Below, in pieces: positions 9,437 through 18,152 of a DNA stretch of 64,000 nucleotides. The notes below the pieces were generated by a model. It saw nothing but the letters and a program-made list of their open reading frames with translations. It ran no database searches and was not told where the DNA came from. The position numbers and the translations under genes are program-made. Position 1 is the first letter of the stretch. Each line of letters starts with the position of its first letter. The stretch is taken from positions 1 to 64,000 of the forward strand of contig NZ_BDBB01000034.1 in assembly GCF_001612765.1 (NCBI RefSeq), read 5' to 3'. The DNA comes from Nocardia arthritidis NBRC 100137. GTDB taxonomy: Bacteria; Actinomycetota; Actinomycetes; Mycobacteriales; Mycobacteriaceae.

Positions 9437-10590
9437 CCGACGAAGCACAGTCTCGGCGATGGCGATTGGTGCTCGGCGCGGCCGCGGAGGAAGGACTGGG
9501 CGGGCTGGGCTCCGGCACGGACGCGGCCATGGACCGGGCGCTGTCGGCGCTGTACAACACCGATGACGAGCCCTCGCCCGGCAAGCGCACCGGCGGTTTG
9601 CAGGGCTCGGCCCCGCGGGTGGCCCGCTGGCTCGGCGACATTCGCAGCTACTTCCCCGCCGCCGTCGTCGAGGTCATGCAGCGCGACGCCGTGGAACGGC
9701 TCGACCTCACCCAGTTGCTGTTGGAGCCGGAATTGCTCGAGGCGGTGGAGCCCGACGTGCACCTGGTCGGCACCCTGCTGAGCCTGAACCGGGTGATGCC
9801 CGAGACCACCAAGGCGACCGCGCGCATGGTGGTGGAGAAAGTGGTGCGGGAGATCGAGCAGCGCGTCGCGGCGCAGACCGTCGCCGCGGTATCCGGTGCG
9901 CTGAACCGCGCTGCCCGCGTCACCCGGCCGAGATTGCGGGATATCGATTGGGATCGCACGATTCGCAAGAACCTCGCCACCTATCTGCCCGAGCATCGCA
10001 CCGTGGTCCCCGAACGCCTGGTCGGCTACGGCCGCAAGGCCCAGGCGGTGCGGCGCGATGTGGTGCTGGCCATCGATCAGTCCGGTTCGATGGCCGCCAG
10101 CGTCGTGTACGCGTCGGTGTTCGGCGCGGTGCTCGCCTCGATGCGGTCGCTGCGCACCTCGATGGTGGTCTTCGATACCGAAATCGTCGATCTGACCGAC
10201 AAACTCGACGACCCGGTGGAGGTGCTGTTCGGCACGCAACTGGGCGGCGGCACCGACATCAACCGGGCTCTCGCCTACTGCCGGTCCCTGGTCACCCGCC
10301 CGGCCGACACGTTGTTCGTTCTGATCTCCGACCTCTACGAGGGCGGCATCCGCGACGAGATGCTGCGCCGCGTCCGCTCGATGCGGGAGTCCGGCGTGCA
10401 GGTCGTCGTGCTGCTCGCGCTCTCCGACGACGGCGCGCCCGCCTTCGATCACGACAACGCCGCGGCCCTCGCCGCGCTGGGCATCCCGGCCTTCGCCTGC
10501 ACGCCCGATAAATTCCCGGAGCTACTGGCGCTGGCTCTCGATCGCGGCGACGTCCAGGCCTGGGCGCACGCCAACGCCGCCCACCACTGA
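9433..10590 (+). CDS. VWA-domain protein, partner of the MoxR ATPase
   Basis: This is a 385-residue protein with a C-terminal von Willebrand factor A domain. The MIDAS motif DQSGS is at about residue 214 (VVLAIDQSGSMAAS), with the supporting Thr in GGGTDIN and Asp in LISDLYEGG. The N-terminal half is helical. The layout resembles CoxE-type VWA proteins, which work with MoxR ATPases as adaptor and metal-dependent ligand binder. GGGGAGG lies eight to nine bases before the ATG, so it can be translated independently of the bridging ORF. It is the last gene of the operon. Confidence 0.92.
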   Translation: MTDEAQSRRWRLVLGAAAEEGLGGLGSGTDAAMDRALSALYNTDDEPSPGKRTGGLQGSAPRVARWLGDIRSYFPAAVVEVMQRDAVERLDLTQLLLEPELLEAVEPDVHLVGTLLSLNRVMPETTKATARMVVEKVVREIEQRVAAQTVAAVSGALNRAARVTRPRLRDIDWDRTIRKNLATYLPEHRTVVPERLVGYGRKAQAVRRDVVLAIDQSGSMAASVVYASVFGAVLASMRSLRTSMVVFDTEIVDLTDKLDDPVEVLFGTQLGGGTDINRALAYCRSLVTRPADTLFVLISDLYEGGIRDEMLRRVRSMRESGVQVVVLLALSDDGAPAFDHDNAAALAALGIPAFACTPDKFPELLALALDRGDVQAWAHANAAHH

Positions 10591-10655
10591 ATCGGCTTCC
10601 ACACCGCGACGACGGTCAGCGGGGCGAAGGGCGCGGAAGCCGCGGCCGGAACGGG

Positions 10656-10748
10656 TCAGCCGGGGTAACCCCCCGGGAATCCCCCCAGCAGGGAGAACAC
10701 CTGGATCGCAAGCCAGGACAGCAGATTCGGGATCGTCATCGGCTCCAT
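10656..10748 (-). CDS. 30-residue hydrophobic small protein
   Basis: The ORF begins with an ATG preceded by AAGGAG at six bases, a near-ideal Shine-Dalgarno sequence. The product is 30 residues: a short polar start, a hydrophobic stretch NLLSWLAIQVFSLLGGF and a Gly/Pro tail. It could be a small membrane protein or a leader peptide. It lies 98 bases downstream of the PAP2 gene on the same strand. GC-rich hairpin sequence (ggggtaaccccccggg) overlaps its last codons. No homologue is recognised. Confidence 0.5.
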   Translation of the reverse strand: MEPMTIPNLLSWLAIQVFSLLGGFPGGYPG

Positions 10749-10846
10749 GGCAACTCCTTGTCCGGGCGGGCGAACAGGACGGCTCTGCGATCGTACGCGC
10801 CGCGGCGAGCTTTTCCGGGCAGCGCCGCCGGGCGTGTGCGCAACCA

Positions 10847-11668
10847 CTACGAGCGGTTCGGAACGGGTTTCTTCGAGACAGGACCCATCACGCCCCAGGC
10901 GGTGGCCGCCGCGGGGACCACGAAGGGATGCAAGGCGGCGGACACCGCCAGCAATCCGACAGCGACCATCGTGTCCAGCCAATAGTGGTTGGCGGTGCCC
11001 ACGACCACGACCGTGGTCAGCACCGGATGGGCCAGCGCGAGCCAGCGCCACGGCGTGCGAGTCGCGGCGACCACCGCCACCCCGAGCAGCAGCGCCCAGC
11101 CGACGTGCAGCGAGGGCATGGCCGCGAATTGATTGGAAAGCCCGCCGGAATCGGCGTCGCCGTAGACGGATTGGCCGTACCGCGCGGCCAGATCGATGAA
11201 GCCTTGATCGGGCAGCATGCGCGGCGGTGCGAGCGGGACCAGTATGTGCACCGCTAGCGCGGCGCCGGTCAGCGCCACCATGAGGTTCCTGGTCCAGCGA
11301 TAGTGACCCGGGCGAAATACCCACAGCCACAACAGGACCCCGACGGCTACGGTGAAATGCGCACTGGCGTAGTAGAAGTTGGCCGGAACGGCGAGGAACT
11401 CGCGGTCGAGGAACAACGCCTGAACCGTGCGCTCGTCCAGCAGGCCGAGCCGCCTTTCGAAGCCGAGCAGACCGTGCGCGTTGACCACCGCACGCCCGGT
11501 GTCGTCGGCGGTGACCAGCCGTCCCGCGCGATAGCCGAGGTAGAGCACCGTGATGAGGACGAGCTGCCCGACCGCCTCGCCGCCGCGACCGCGTACGGCC
11601 GCCCGCACCCGTTCGACTGCCTCGCCCGGCGCGAACTCCAGTCCGGCACCGAAGTCCACAGCGACCAT
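10847..11668 (-). CDS. PAP2-superfamily membrane protein (Aur1/Ipt1-like)
   Basis: The product is 273 residues with about six hydrophobic segments. PAP2 motifs are visible: MPSLHVGWALLL (the second motif, SLHVGW type) and ANHYWLDTMVAVGLL (third motif, with the catalytic His and Asp). This arrangement is typical of the inositol-phosphotransferase-like branch, which acts on membrane phospholipids or prenyl phosphates. The ATG follows GGAAGGAGG at seven bases. The substrate cannot be told from the sequence. Confidence 0.85.
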   Translation of the reverse strand: MVAVDFGAGLEFAPGEAVERVRAAVRGRGGEAVGQLVLITVLYLGYRAGRLVTADDTGRAVVNAHGLLGFERRLGLLDERTVQALFLDREFLAVPANFYYASAHFTVAVGVLLWLWVFRPGHYRWTRNLMVALTGAALAVHILVPLAPPRMLPDQGFIDLAARYGQSVYGDADSGGLSNQFAAMPSLHVGWALLLGVAVVAATRTPWRWLALAHPVLTTVVVVGTANHYWLDTMVAVGLLAVSAALHPFVVPAAATAWGVMGPVSKKPVPNRS

Positions 11669-11801
11669 CGCGGCCTCCTTCCCCGTTGCATCAGGCCGTT
11701 TACCGAGAATTAAGTGGAGTGGTAACCTCCGTTTAACCTAACGCTACGAAACCGACAACTTCAGCAAGATGTGACGGGACAGACACCGGCACGCCGAGGA
11801 T

Positions 11802-11830
11802 CGAGTTCACTTGCGACACAAGTGAACTCG
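11802..11830. promoter_or_regulatory. 12-bp perfect inverted repeat
   Basis: The arms CGAGTTCACTTG and CAAGTGAACTCG are separated by a five-base loop. The repeat lies about 135 bases upstream of the PAP2 start and more than 300 bases downstream of the FtsX permease. No T-run follows on either strand. It could be an operator for the PAP2 gene or a factor-independent terminator of the upstream transporter operon. Confidence 0.6.
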
Positions 11831-11891
11831 CGATTCATGCCGCCCGGCCGGGGGATCGTTGGCAATGGTGTCACCGGGTAGGCGGAGCGGT

Positions 11892-12130
11892 GATGCGGCG
11901 ATCTACCGCCGTCTGATGCCCGCGCGAAGGGAACTGATCCCTGATGCCGTTACCGATCATCGCGGTGGAGTCCCGCATCGGTCGCGGTTCCGGCCGATCG
12001 AGGATGTGATCGGCGAGGGGACGAAGTCGTCTTCGTCACCAGGCAACACCCGGGCGAGTACCGGCGCCTGCCACCGACCGGCAGATCCCTCACCTATCAC
12101 GCGATGTTCATCATCAGCTCCGCCGACGCG
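11892..12130 (+). pseudogene. Decayed SnoaL-like ester cyclase gene
   Basis: Two reading frames together resemble the C-terminal half of SnoaL-like polyketide/ester cyclases. The first frame gives a DAVTDHRG segment and then FRPIEDVIGEG. After a frameshift at about 12017 the second frame gives GDEVVFVTRQHPGEY followed by LPPTGRSLTYHAMFI, close to the family pattern in which a D-x-V-V strand is followed by H-x-G-E-F and P-P-T-G-R. No start codon with a ribosome site and no complete domain remain. The identification is by pattern memory and is moderately secure. Confidence 0.5.
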
Positions 12131-12165
12131 TGCGGCGCACGATGGACGTGCGCCGCACGAGCCGT

Positions 12166-14697
12166 TCAGAGGTCGGCGATGGCCGCCAGTGGCGGCGTGC
12201 GCGCCGCCCGGACCCCCGGCCAGAGGGCGGCCAGCACCCCGACGACCGCCGAGCTGATCAGGACCAGCACCAGCTGACCCCACGGGACGGCGATCTGGTC
12301 GAGGCCGAAATCACGCAGCGTGCGCAGGAACCCGACGCCGAGCCCCAGCCCGAGCAGCATGCCGACGATCGCGCCGAACACCGCGATCAGCATCGACTCC
12401 AGGTAGATCGTCCGGCGCACCTGGGCGCGCTGCATACCGACCGCGCGCAGCATGCCGATCTCCCTGCGTCGCTCCACCACCGACAGCGCGAGCGTGTTGA
12501 CGATGCCGAGGATCGCGATCACCACCGCCAAGGCGAGCAGGCCGTACAGGATGGCCAGCAGTGTGTTGATCTGCTTGCCCTGCGCGCCTTTGAACTCCTC
12601 GCGGTCCTGCACCTGCACCACCACGAACTGCTCGGTGGCCTTCTCCAGGTCGGCACGCATCTGGGTGAGGTTCGCGCCCGGCTGCGCCTTGAGCAGCACC
12701 AGGAAGTTGGTCCGGAAGTTGAGCGGGACGACCTCGTCGTAGACCGTCTGCGACACCACCATCGGACCGAGCAGCGGGTTCTTCTTGTACACACCGGTCA
12801 CGGTGAGCGGAACCTTCTTGCCGTCCACACTGGTCGGGGTCACCTGGTCGCCGACCTTCCATCCCCGGTCACCGGCCTCGTCCTCCGACACCAGCACGTC
12901 CCTGGCGCCCAGAGTGTCGCTGCCGCGCACGATCTCGTAGTTCAGCACGCCGGCCAGCGGACCGTCCGGCGACGAGGCGAACACCTGCTCATCGCCGAGC
13001 TTGAAGCCCGCGCCCCGCATCCCCACCGCTTGCTCCACACCCGGCACCTCGGTGCGCGCCGCATCGGCCGCGCCGAACGGCACGCCGAGCAATTGCGGTC
13101 CCGCCAGCACGTAGTCGGCTCGCACGCCTTTGTCGACCAGCACACCGACGCTGGCTTTCGCCGAGGCGCCCAGCATGCCGATCGCCGAGACGAGCATCAG
13201 TCCCAGGGTGAGCGCGAACGCCGTGGCGGCGGTGCGGCGAGGATTGCGTGAGGCGTTGTTGCGCGCCATCCGCCCGATCGGTCCGAACGGACGCACCAGC
13301 GCACCGAGCCCACCGACCAGCGGCCGCGACAGCGCCGGCGCGGCGAGCAGCACCGCGAAGATCAGCCCGAGCGCGCCGACACCGACCGTCGCGGCCGCCG
13401 TGCCGCCGGTGCGCTGCGCACCGAGCACGACGAACCCAGCGCCGAGCACGGCGAGCACCGCTCCGCAGATCGTGCGCAGACGCAGCGACTCCCCCGCCGA
13501 CGCGAACTCTTCGCGCATGGCCTGCACCGGCGGAATCCGCGAGGCGCGGCGGGCGGGCGCGTAGGCGCTCACCATCGTCACCGCGAGACCGACCAGCAGT
13601 CCCACCGCGATGGTGCGCGGCCGCACCGCCATCGAGCCGGTCGGCAACCCGAGGTCGAAGGCGTTGAGCACCGCCGACAATCCGAACGCCAGCCCGACAC
13701 CGCCCGCCAGGCCGATCACACTGCCGATCAATCCGATGACGAATGCCTCCGCCACCACCGACGTGCCGACCTGCTGCCTGCTCGCGCCGACCGCGCGCAG
13801 CAGCGCCAGCTCCCGCAGCCGTTGCGCGACGATCATCGAGAACGTGTTGTAGATGATGAACGTGCCCACGATCAGTGCGATCGCGCCGAAGGCGAGCAGG
13901 AAGTAATTGATGAAGTTCAGCGCGTTGGAGACTTCCTTCTTCAGGTCCGCACGCACCTGGTCGCCGTTCTGCACCTTGTAGCCGGTCAGCTCTTGCGCGA
14001 GATTGTCGCGCAGTTCGTCCCCGGGGATGCCGGTGGCGGCGAGGTCCACGTAGGCGACGTGCAAGCCGTCGGTGAACAACTTGCGCGCCTGCGTGTCGTC
14101 GAACAGCACCCCGATGAAGCCGCCGGTGTCGGACGGGACTTCGTAGATGCCGGTGAGGGTCACATCGATGGGATCGGGCTGGGAGGGGATGAGGACCTTG
14201 GTCCGGTCACCGATCTTCAGCCCGGCCCGCTCGGCTCCGCCGGTATTGAGCGCGATCTCGCCGGGCCGGGCGGGCGGGACGCCCTGCAGGAACTTCTCCG
14301 GCTCCGCGACGGCCTTCTCCGGTGGCAGGTACGACTTGCCCAACGTCGGCGCCCCGCCGGTCTGCACCGCTTTCTTGCCCGCCGGATCGAGCAGGACCAC
14401 CGGTCCGTTCACGCTCGGCGCGACCGTGCGCACGCCCGGATACTTCACCAGCTCGTCCACCACGTTGTTGGGCACGCCCTGCGCTTGGCGCTCCTTCGGA
14501 CTCACCCGGACGTCGACGCCCTTCGCCTCGTTGGCGAAGATCCCGTCGAAAGTGCTCTGCAGCGTGTCGGTGAACACGAACGAACCCGCGATGAACGCGG
14601 TGCCGAGCACCACCGACAACAGGGTCAGCGCGAGGCGCACCTTGTGCGCGGCGAGATTGCGCAGCGCGACTTTGCGCATCGGACTTCCGGCCATCAC
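12166..14697 (-). CDS. ABC transporter permease, FtsX/MacB-like
   Basis: The 843-residue product has two FtsX-type permease units. The N-terminal transmembrane segment (about residues 17-40, LALTLLSVVLGTAFIAG) is followed by a large extracytoplasmic domain. Hydrophobic clusters lie around residues 270-380 and 410-450, there is a second extracytoplasmic region, and the last three segments fall around residues 715-840. The C-terminal FtsX motif VVERRREIGMLRAVGMQ is clear. Such proteins are non-canonical exporters or mechanotransmitters. It lies 31 bases after the ATPase gene in the same operon. Start choice is GTG 14697, ATG 14694 or ATG 14679; the last begins the conserved MRKVALRNL. Confidence 0.93.
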   Translation of the reverse strand: MMAGSPMRKVALRNLAAHKVRLALTLLSVVLGTAFIAGSFVFTDTLQSTFDGIFANEAKGVDVRVSPKERQAQGVPNNVVDELVKYPGVRTVAPSVNGPVVLLDPAGKKAVQTGGAPTLGKSYLPPEKAVAEPEKFLQGVPPARPGEIALNTGGAERAGLKIGDRTKVLIPSQPDPIDVTLTGIYEVPSDTGGFIGVLFDDTQARKLFTDGLHVAYVDLAATGIPGDELRDNLAQELTGYKVQNGDQVRADLKKEVSNALNFINYFLLAFGAIALIVGTFIIYNTFSMIVAQRLRELALLRAVGASRQQVGTSVVAEAFVIGLIGSVIGLAGGVGLAFGLSAVLNAFDLGLPTGSMAVRPRTIAVGLLVGLAVTMVSAYAPARRASRIPPVQAMREEFASAGESLRLRTICGAVLAVLGAGFVVLGAQRTGGTAAATVGVGALGLIFAVLLAAPALSRPLVGGLGALVRPFGPIGRMARNNASRNPRRTAATAFALTLGLMLVSAIGMLGASAKASVGVLVDKGVRADYVLAGPQLLGVPFGAADAARTEVPGVEQAVGMRGAGFKLGDEQVFASSPDGPLAGVLNYEIVRGSDTLGARDVLVSEDEAGDRGWKVGDQVTPTSVDGKKVPLTVTGVYKKNPLLGPMVVSQTVYDEVVPLNFRTNFLVLLKAQPGANLTQMRADLEKATEQFVVVQVQDREEFKGAQGKQINTLLAILYGLLALAVVIAILGIVNTLALSVVERRREIGMLRAVGMQRAQVRRTIYLESMLIAVFGAIVGMLLGLGLGVGFLRTLRDFGLDQIAVPWGQLVLVLISSAVVGVLAALWPGVRAARTPPLAAIADL

Positions 14698-14728
14698 GCC
14701 CGCCCCCGATTCTCCCGCGAACGCCCGC

Positions 14729-15505
14729 TCACGCTTGGTCCAGCGCTTTCATCCGGTCGAGCACGGTTTCGGCGGTCGGATCGCGCATCTCGTCGACGAT
14801 GCGTCCGTCGGCCAGGAACACCACCCGGTCGGCGAACCCGGCCGCATGCGGTTCGTGGGTGACGATGACGACCGTCTGCCCGAACTCGTCCACCGCGGCG
14901 CGCAGGATCGACAGCACCTCCTCCGAGGCGCGGGAGTCCAGGTTGCCGGTCGGCTCGTCGCCGAAGATGATCTCCGGCTTGCCCGCGAGCGCACGGGCGC
15001 AGGCCACCCGCTGCTGCTGTCCGCCGGACAGCTCACTGGGACGATGGGTGAGCCGATCGCTCAGCCCGAGCCGCTTCAGCACGGTGTCCAGCCACTCCTG
15101 GTCGGGCTTGCGCCCCGCGATGTCCAGCGGCAATGTGATGTTCTCCAGCGCCGTCAGCGTCGGCACCAGGTTGAACGCCTGGAAGACGAAGCCGATCCGG
15201 TCCCGGCGCAGGCGCGTCATCTGCTTGTCGGACAGACTGGTCAGGTCGGTGTCGCCGATGCGGACGGTGCCCGAACTGGCGCTGTCCAGCCCCGCCAGGC
15301 AGTGCATGAGGGTCGACTTGCCCGATCCGGATGGGCCCATGATCGCGGTGAACTCTCCCTTCGCGAACTCGGCCGACACTCCGTCCAATGCCCTGACCTG
15401 GGTGTCACCCGATCCGTAGACCTTGGTCAGTTCGATAGCGTGGGCCGCGACATCGTTCGATGCCGCCAGGTCGGCGATGTCGGCGCCCAAGGCTTGGGAA
15501 GTCAT
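14729..15505 (-). CDS. ABC transporter ATP-binding protein, MacB/LolD type
   Basis: The product is 258 residues with Walker A GPSGSGKST, the Q-loop segment FVFQAFNLVPTLTALEN, signature LSGGQQQR, Walker B IIFGDEPTGNLD and an H-loop THEPHAA. The family pairs with FtsX-type permeases, and the permease gene follows directly. Together they form a complete exporter operon. The start at 15505 has no strong SD sequence (CCGGTAAGACTGGACGGC upstream). Confidence 0.95.
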   Translation of the reverse strand: MTSQALGADIADLAASNDVAAHAIELTKVYGSGDTQVRALDGVSAEFAKGEFTAIMGPSGSGKSTLMHCLAGLDSASSGTVRIGDTDLTSLSDKQMTRLRRDRIGFVFQAFNLVPTLTALENITLPLDIAGRKPDQEWLDTVLKRLGLSDRLTHRPSELSGGQQQRVACARALAGKPEIIFGDEPTGNLDSRASEEVLSILRAAVDEFGQTVVIVTHEPHAAGFADRVVFLADGRIVDEMRDPTAETVLDRMKALDQA

Positions 15506-15682
15506 GCCGTCCAGTCTTACCGGCTTCGCGGCCCCACGCCATCAGGGAAGACCCTGTGTTCGTTTTTCCAGTGCCTGCGGGGCCGGGTGTTCCGTGTCGC
15601 CCGGATGCGAGCCGGACGGGACGGGAGGGTTGGCCGCGCTGGGTGCGCAATGGCCGACTGTGCCCGAGGTGGCCGGTCGGGA

Positions 15683-16609
15683 CTACTCCGATTTTCCGCC
15701 GACCACCCACTCGAAGGCCGCGGCTTTCGAGCGGGCGCCTTCGAGGGCGCGCGAGCGATTGGGTTCGCCGAGTTCGGCCAGTAGCTCCTCCGACATGTTC
15801 ACCAACGCGGCCAGCGTGGCGGGGGTGAACCAGTCCGGTCTGGTGGCGAAGAGGATGTCCTCGGAGGCCGTGTTGCCGCTCGCGCCGGGAGCGAAGGGGC
15901 AGCCGCCGAGTCCGCCGAGCGCGCCGTCGACCATGTCCGCGCCGGCCGCGACCGCGGCGAGGGTGTTGGCCACACCCATTCCCCAGGTGTCGTGACCGTG
16001 GAAGACCACGCGGCGCGGTGGCGTGCGCTCCCGGACCGCGGCGACCAGCGCGGCGACCTCGCCGGGATGGGCTTGACCGAGCGTGTCGGCCAGGACGATG
16101 TCGTCCGCGCCCTCGGTGCGCGGGTCCCGGGCGATGGCCAGCACCCGCTCCGGGTCGACCGGGCCGTCGAACGGGCAGGTGAAAGCCGTCGCCAAGCAGA
16201 GCTGGATCGACCCGCCCGCCTCGCGGGCCAGCCGCACCGCGTCCGGCATGGCGGCGACGCTGTCGGCGGTGTCGCGCCCGATGTTCGCCCGGTTGTGCGC
16301 GTCGGAGGCCGAGAAGCAGTACTGGAAATTGCGCACGCCCGCCGCGGCGGCCTTCTCGACATGGCGCGGGGTCGCCACCCACACCCAGCAGCGGCGCAGT
16401 TCCTCCGGCGTCAACGCGGCGACCAGTTCCATGGTGTTCGCCATCGGCGCGACCAGGTCCGGGCGCGCCATCGAGCCGATCTCCAGCGCGGGCACCCCGA
16501 GCGCGAGCAGGCGGCGCACGATGTCCACCTTGCGCTGCACGGGCAGCAGTTTGCCGGTCAATTGCAGCCCGTCGCGCAATGTGACATCGCGCAGCACCGG
16601 CGCGGTCAT
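15683..16609 (-). CDS. Hydroxymethylglutaryl-CoA lyase family protein
   Basis: The protein is a 308-residue TIM barrel of the HMGL family, which cleaves 3-hydroxy-3-methylglutaryl-CoA to acetoacetate and acetyl-CoA in leucine catabolism. Key residues are visible: RDVTLRDGLQ at the N-terminus (substrate Arg and metal Asp), VFHGHDTWGMG (metal His pair) and GGLGGCPFAPGASGN (active-site Cys loop). GGGAG lies six bases before ATG 16609. The start overlaps the stop of the 55-codon ORF (ATGA), so translation is probably coupled to the CoA-transferase gene upstream. Confidence 0.92.
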   Translation of the reverse strand: MTAPVLRDVTLRDGLQLTGKLLPVQRKVDIVRRLLALGVPALEIGSMARPDLVAPMANTMELVAALTPEELRRCWVWVATPRHVEKAAAAGVRNFQYCFSASDAHNRANIGRDTADSVAAMPDAVRLAREAGGSIQLCLATAFTCPFDGPVDPERVLAIARDPRTEGADDIVLADTLGQAHPGEVAALVAAVRERTPPRRVVFHGHDTWGMGVANTLAAVAAGADMVDGALGGLGGCPFAPGASGNTASEDILFATRPDWFTPATLAALVNMSEELLAELGEPNRSRALEGARSKAAAFEWVVGGKSE

Positions 16610-16773
16610 CGCTGCTCCCGAGCCCGGTGGTGACCGCACATCACCCCGCCCCAGGGCTTCTCGCCCGCCCCGGTCGGATTCGGCTGGACGGCGGGCCTGC
16701 TGGTACCCGGCGAGAGCAGCTCCCGCGCGCCGCGTCCCTTCGGACGCCTCCGGTCGTGCGGCTGCGTGCTCAT
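16606..16773 (-). CDS. 55-codon bridging ORF between CaiB-like and HMG-CoA lyase genes
   Basis: ATG 16773 overlaps the stop of the CaiB-like gene (ATGA), and its TGA overlaps the ATG of the lyase gene (ATGA). The product is a basic, Pro/Arg/Gly-rich 55-residue peptide with no recognised domain. It may be a small protein or simply an open path that couples the two enzymes. This double-ATGA arrangement is the same as at 9293-9436. Confidence 0.4.
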   Translation of the reverse strand: MSTQPHDRRRPKGRGARELLSPGTSRPAVQPNPTGAGEKPWGGVMCGHHRAREQR

Positions 16774-17990
16774 CGCGCCTCCAACGCGTCGATCTCGGCC
16801 TCGCTCAGGCCGAGCAGACCGGACAGCACCTCCCGGGTGTGCTCACCCAGGTCGGGGCCGACGGTCCGGATGGGCAGGGACTGATCGCCGATCACCGGGA
16901 CGATGCCGGGAAAGCCGACGACCTTCGGCTCCGGCGCGCCGACATCCACGGCGAACGGCTGGATCATATTGCGGGCCCGATACTGCTCATCGGCCACGAT
17001 GTCGGCCGCGGTGTAGATCGGTCCGCACGGAATCGCGGCGGCGTCGAGCAATTTCAGCGCCTCGGCGCGGGTGTGCCGGACCGTCCACTCGCCGATCGCC
17101 GCGTCCAGCCGCTCGCGGTGGCGCCAACGGCCCGCGTTGTCCTGGAGTTCCGGGTCCGCGGCCAGATCGGGCCGCTCGATGACCGCCATGTAGCGCTGGA
17201 AGATGGCGTCGCCGTTGCCGCCGATGATGATGCTGGTGCCGTCCGCGCACGGGTAGGCGTTGCTCGGCGCGATGCCCTCCATCCGGCCGCCGACGCGTTC
17301 ACGCTGGATGCCGTAGGCGAGATAGTCCGGCACCAGCGACTCCATCACCGACAGGATCGCCTCGTTGAGCGCCACGTCGATCACCCGCTCCCGCAGCGGG
17401 ACCGGCGCGTCCGGCTCGGCGCGGCGCTCGCGCTGGAACAGCGCCATCACGGTGCCGAACGCGGCGTAGATGCCCGCGATCGAGTCGCCGATCGAGACGC
17501 CGGTGCGCACGGGGGGACGGTCCGGATCGCCCACCAGTTCACGCAGCCCGCCGACCGCCTCGGCCACCGCCGCGAACCCGGGACGCTCCGACAGCGGCCC
17601 GGTCTGCCCGTAGGCGGAGATCCTGGTGATCACCAGGTCCGGGTTCGCCTCGTTCAGCACCTCGGGGCCCAGGCCCCACTTCTCCAGCATGCCGGGCCGG
17701 AAGTTCTCCAGCAGCACGTCGCAACGGCGGACCAGGTCGAGCACGATCCCGCGCCCCGCCTCGGTGCGCAGGTCCAGCGTGATCGACTTCTTGTTGCGGT
17801 TGATCGTCCGGTAGAGCATCGAGGTGTCGCCGCCGTAGAGCCGCCAGTTGCGCAGCTCGTCGCCCGCTTTCGGGCGTTCCACCTTGATCACCTCGGCGCC
17901 GAAGTCACCGAGGATGCGCCCGGCGGTCGGCGCGGCTATGTAATTGCCGAGTTCCAGGACGCGTACCCCGTCCAGCGGCCGAATACTCAT
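16770..17990 (-). CDS. CaiB/BaiF-family CoA-transferase
   Basis: The protein has 406 residues. The family hallmark is at the N-terminus (PLDGVRVLELGNYIAAPTAG) with FGAEVIKVERP; NFRPGMLEKWGLG follows near residue 110. These enzymes move CoA between acids in a ternary-complex mechanism. The neighbouring lyase suggests a role in branched-chain or methylglutaryl catabolism, which is inference. ATG 17990 is chosen because the conserved MSIRPLDGVRVLE begins there; the upstream open frame is not family-like. The SD is weak. Confidence 0.93.
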   Translation of the reverse strand: MSIRPLDGVRVLELGNYIAAPTAGRILGDFGAEVIKVERPKAGDELRNWRLYGGDTSMLYRTINRNKKSITLDLRTEAGRGIVLDLVRRCDVLLENFRPGMLEKWGLGPEVLNEANPDLVITRISAYGQTGPLSERPGFAAVAEAVGGLRELVGDPDRPPVRTGVSIGDSIAGIYAAFGTVMALFQRERRAEPDAPVPLRERVIDVALNEAILSVMESLVPDYLAYGIQRERVGGRMEGIAPSNAYPCADGTSIIIGGNGDAIFQRYMAVIERPDLAADPELQDNAGRWRHRERLDAAIGEWTVRHTRAEALKLLDAAAIPCGPIYTAADIVADEQYRARNMIQPFAVDVGAPEPKVVGFPGIVPVIGDQSLPIRTVGPDLGEHTREVLSGLLGLSEAEIDALEAR

Positions 17991-18152
17991 GGCAACCAGT
18001 CTGGACCATGAGGTGCCGTGTTGGTTTTGCGGCGCCGCGTGTTCACGGCCCGGAGAACTCCGGCGACAGCGGAAACTGCCCGTACTGGAACCCGAAGACA
18101 CCGCATGGCCCCTCGACAGCCGGCAGTCCCGGCAACCATGCGGAGTCCTCGC

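Noticed and set aside
18050..18063. Palindrome CCGGAG-AA-CTCCGG between the CaiB and TauD genes
   Set aside because: Six-base GC-rich arms are common by chance in this composition and no promoter or T-run supports a role.
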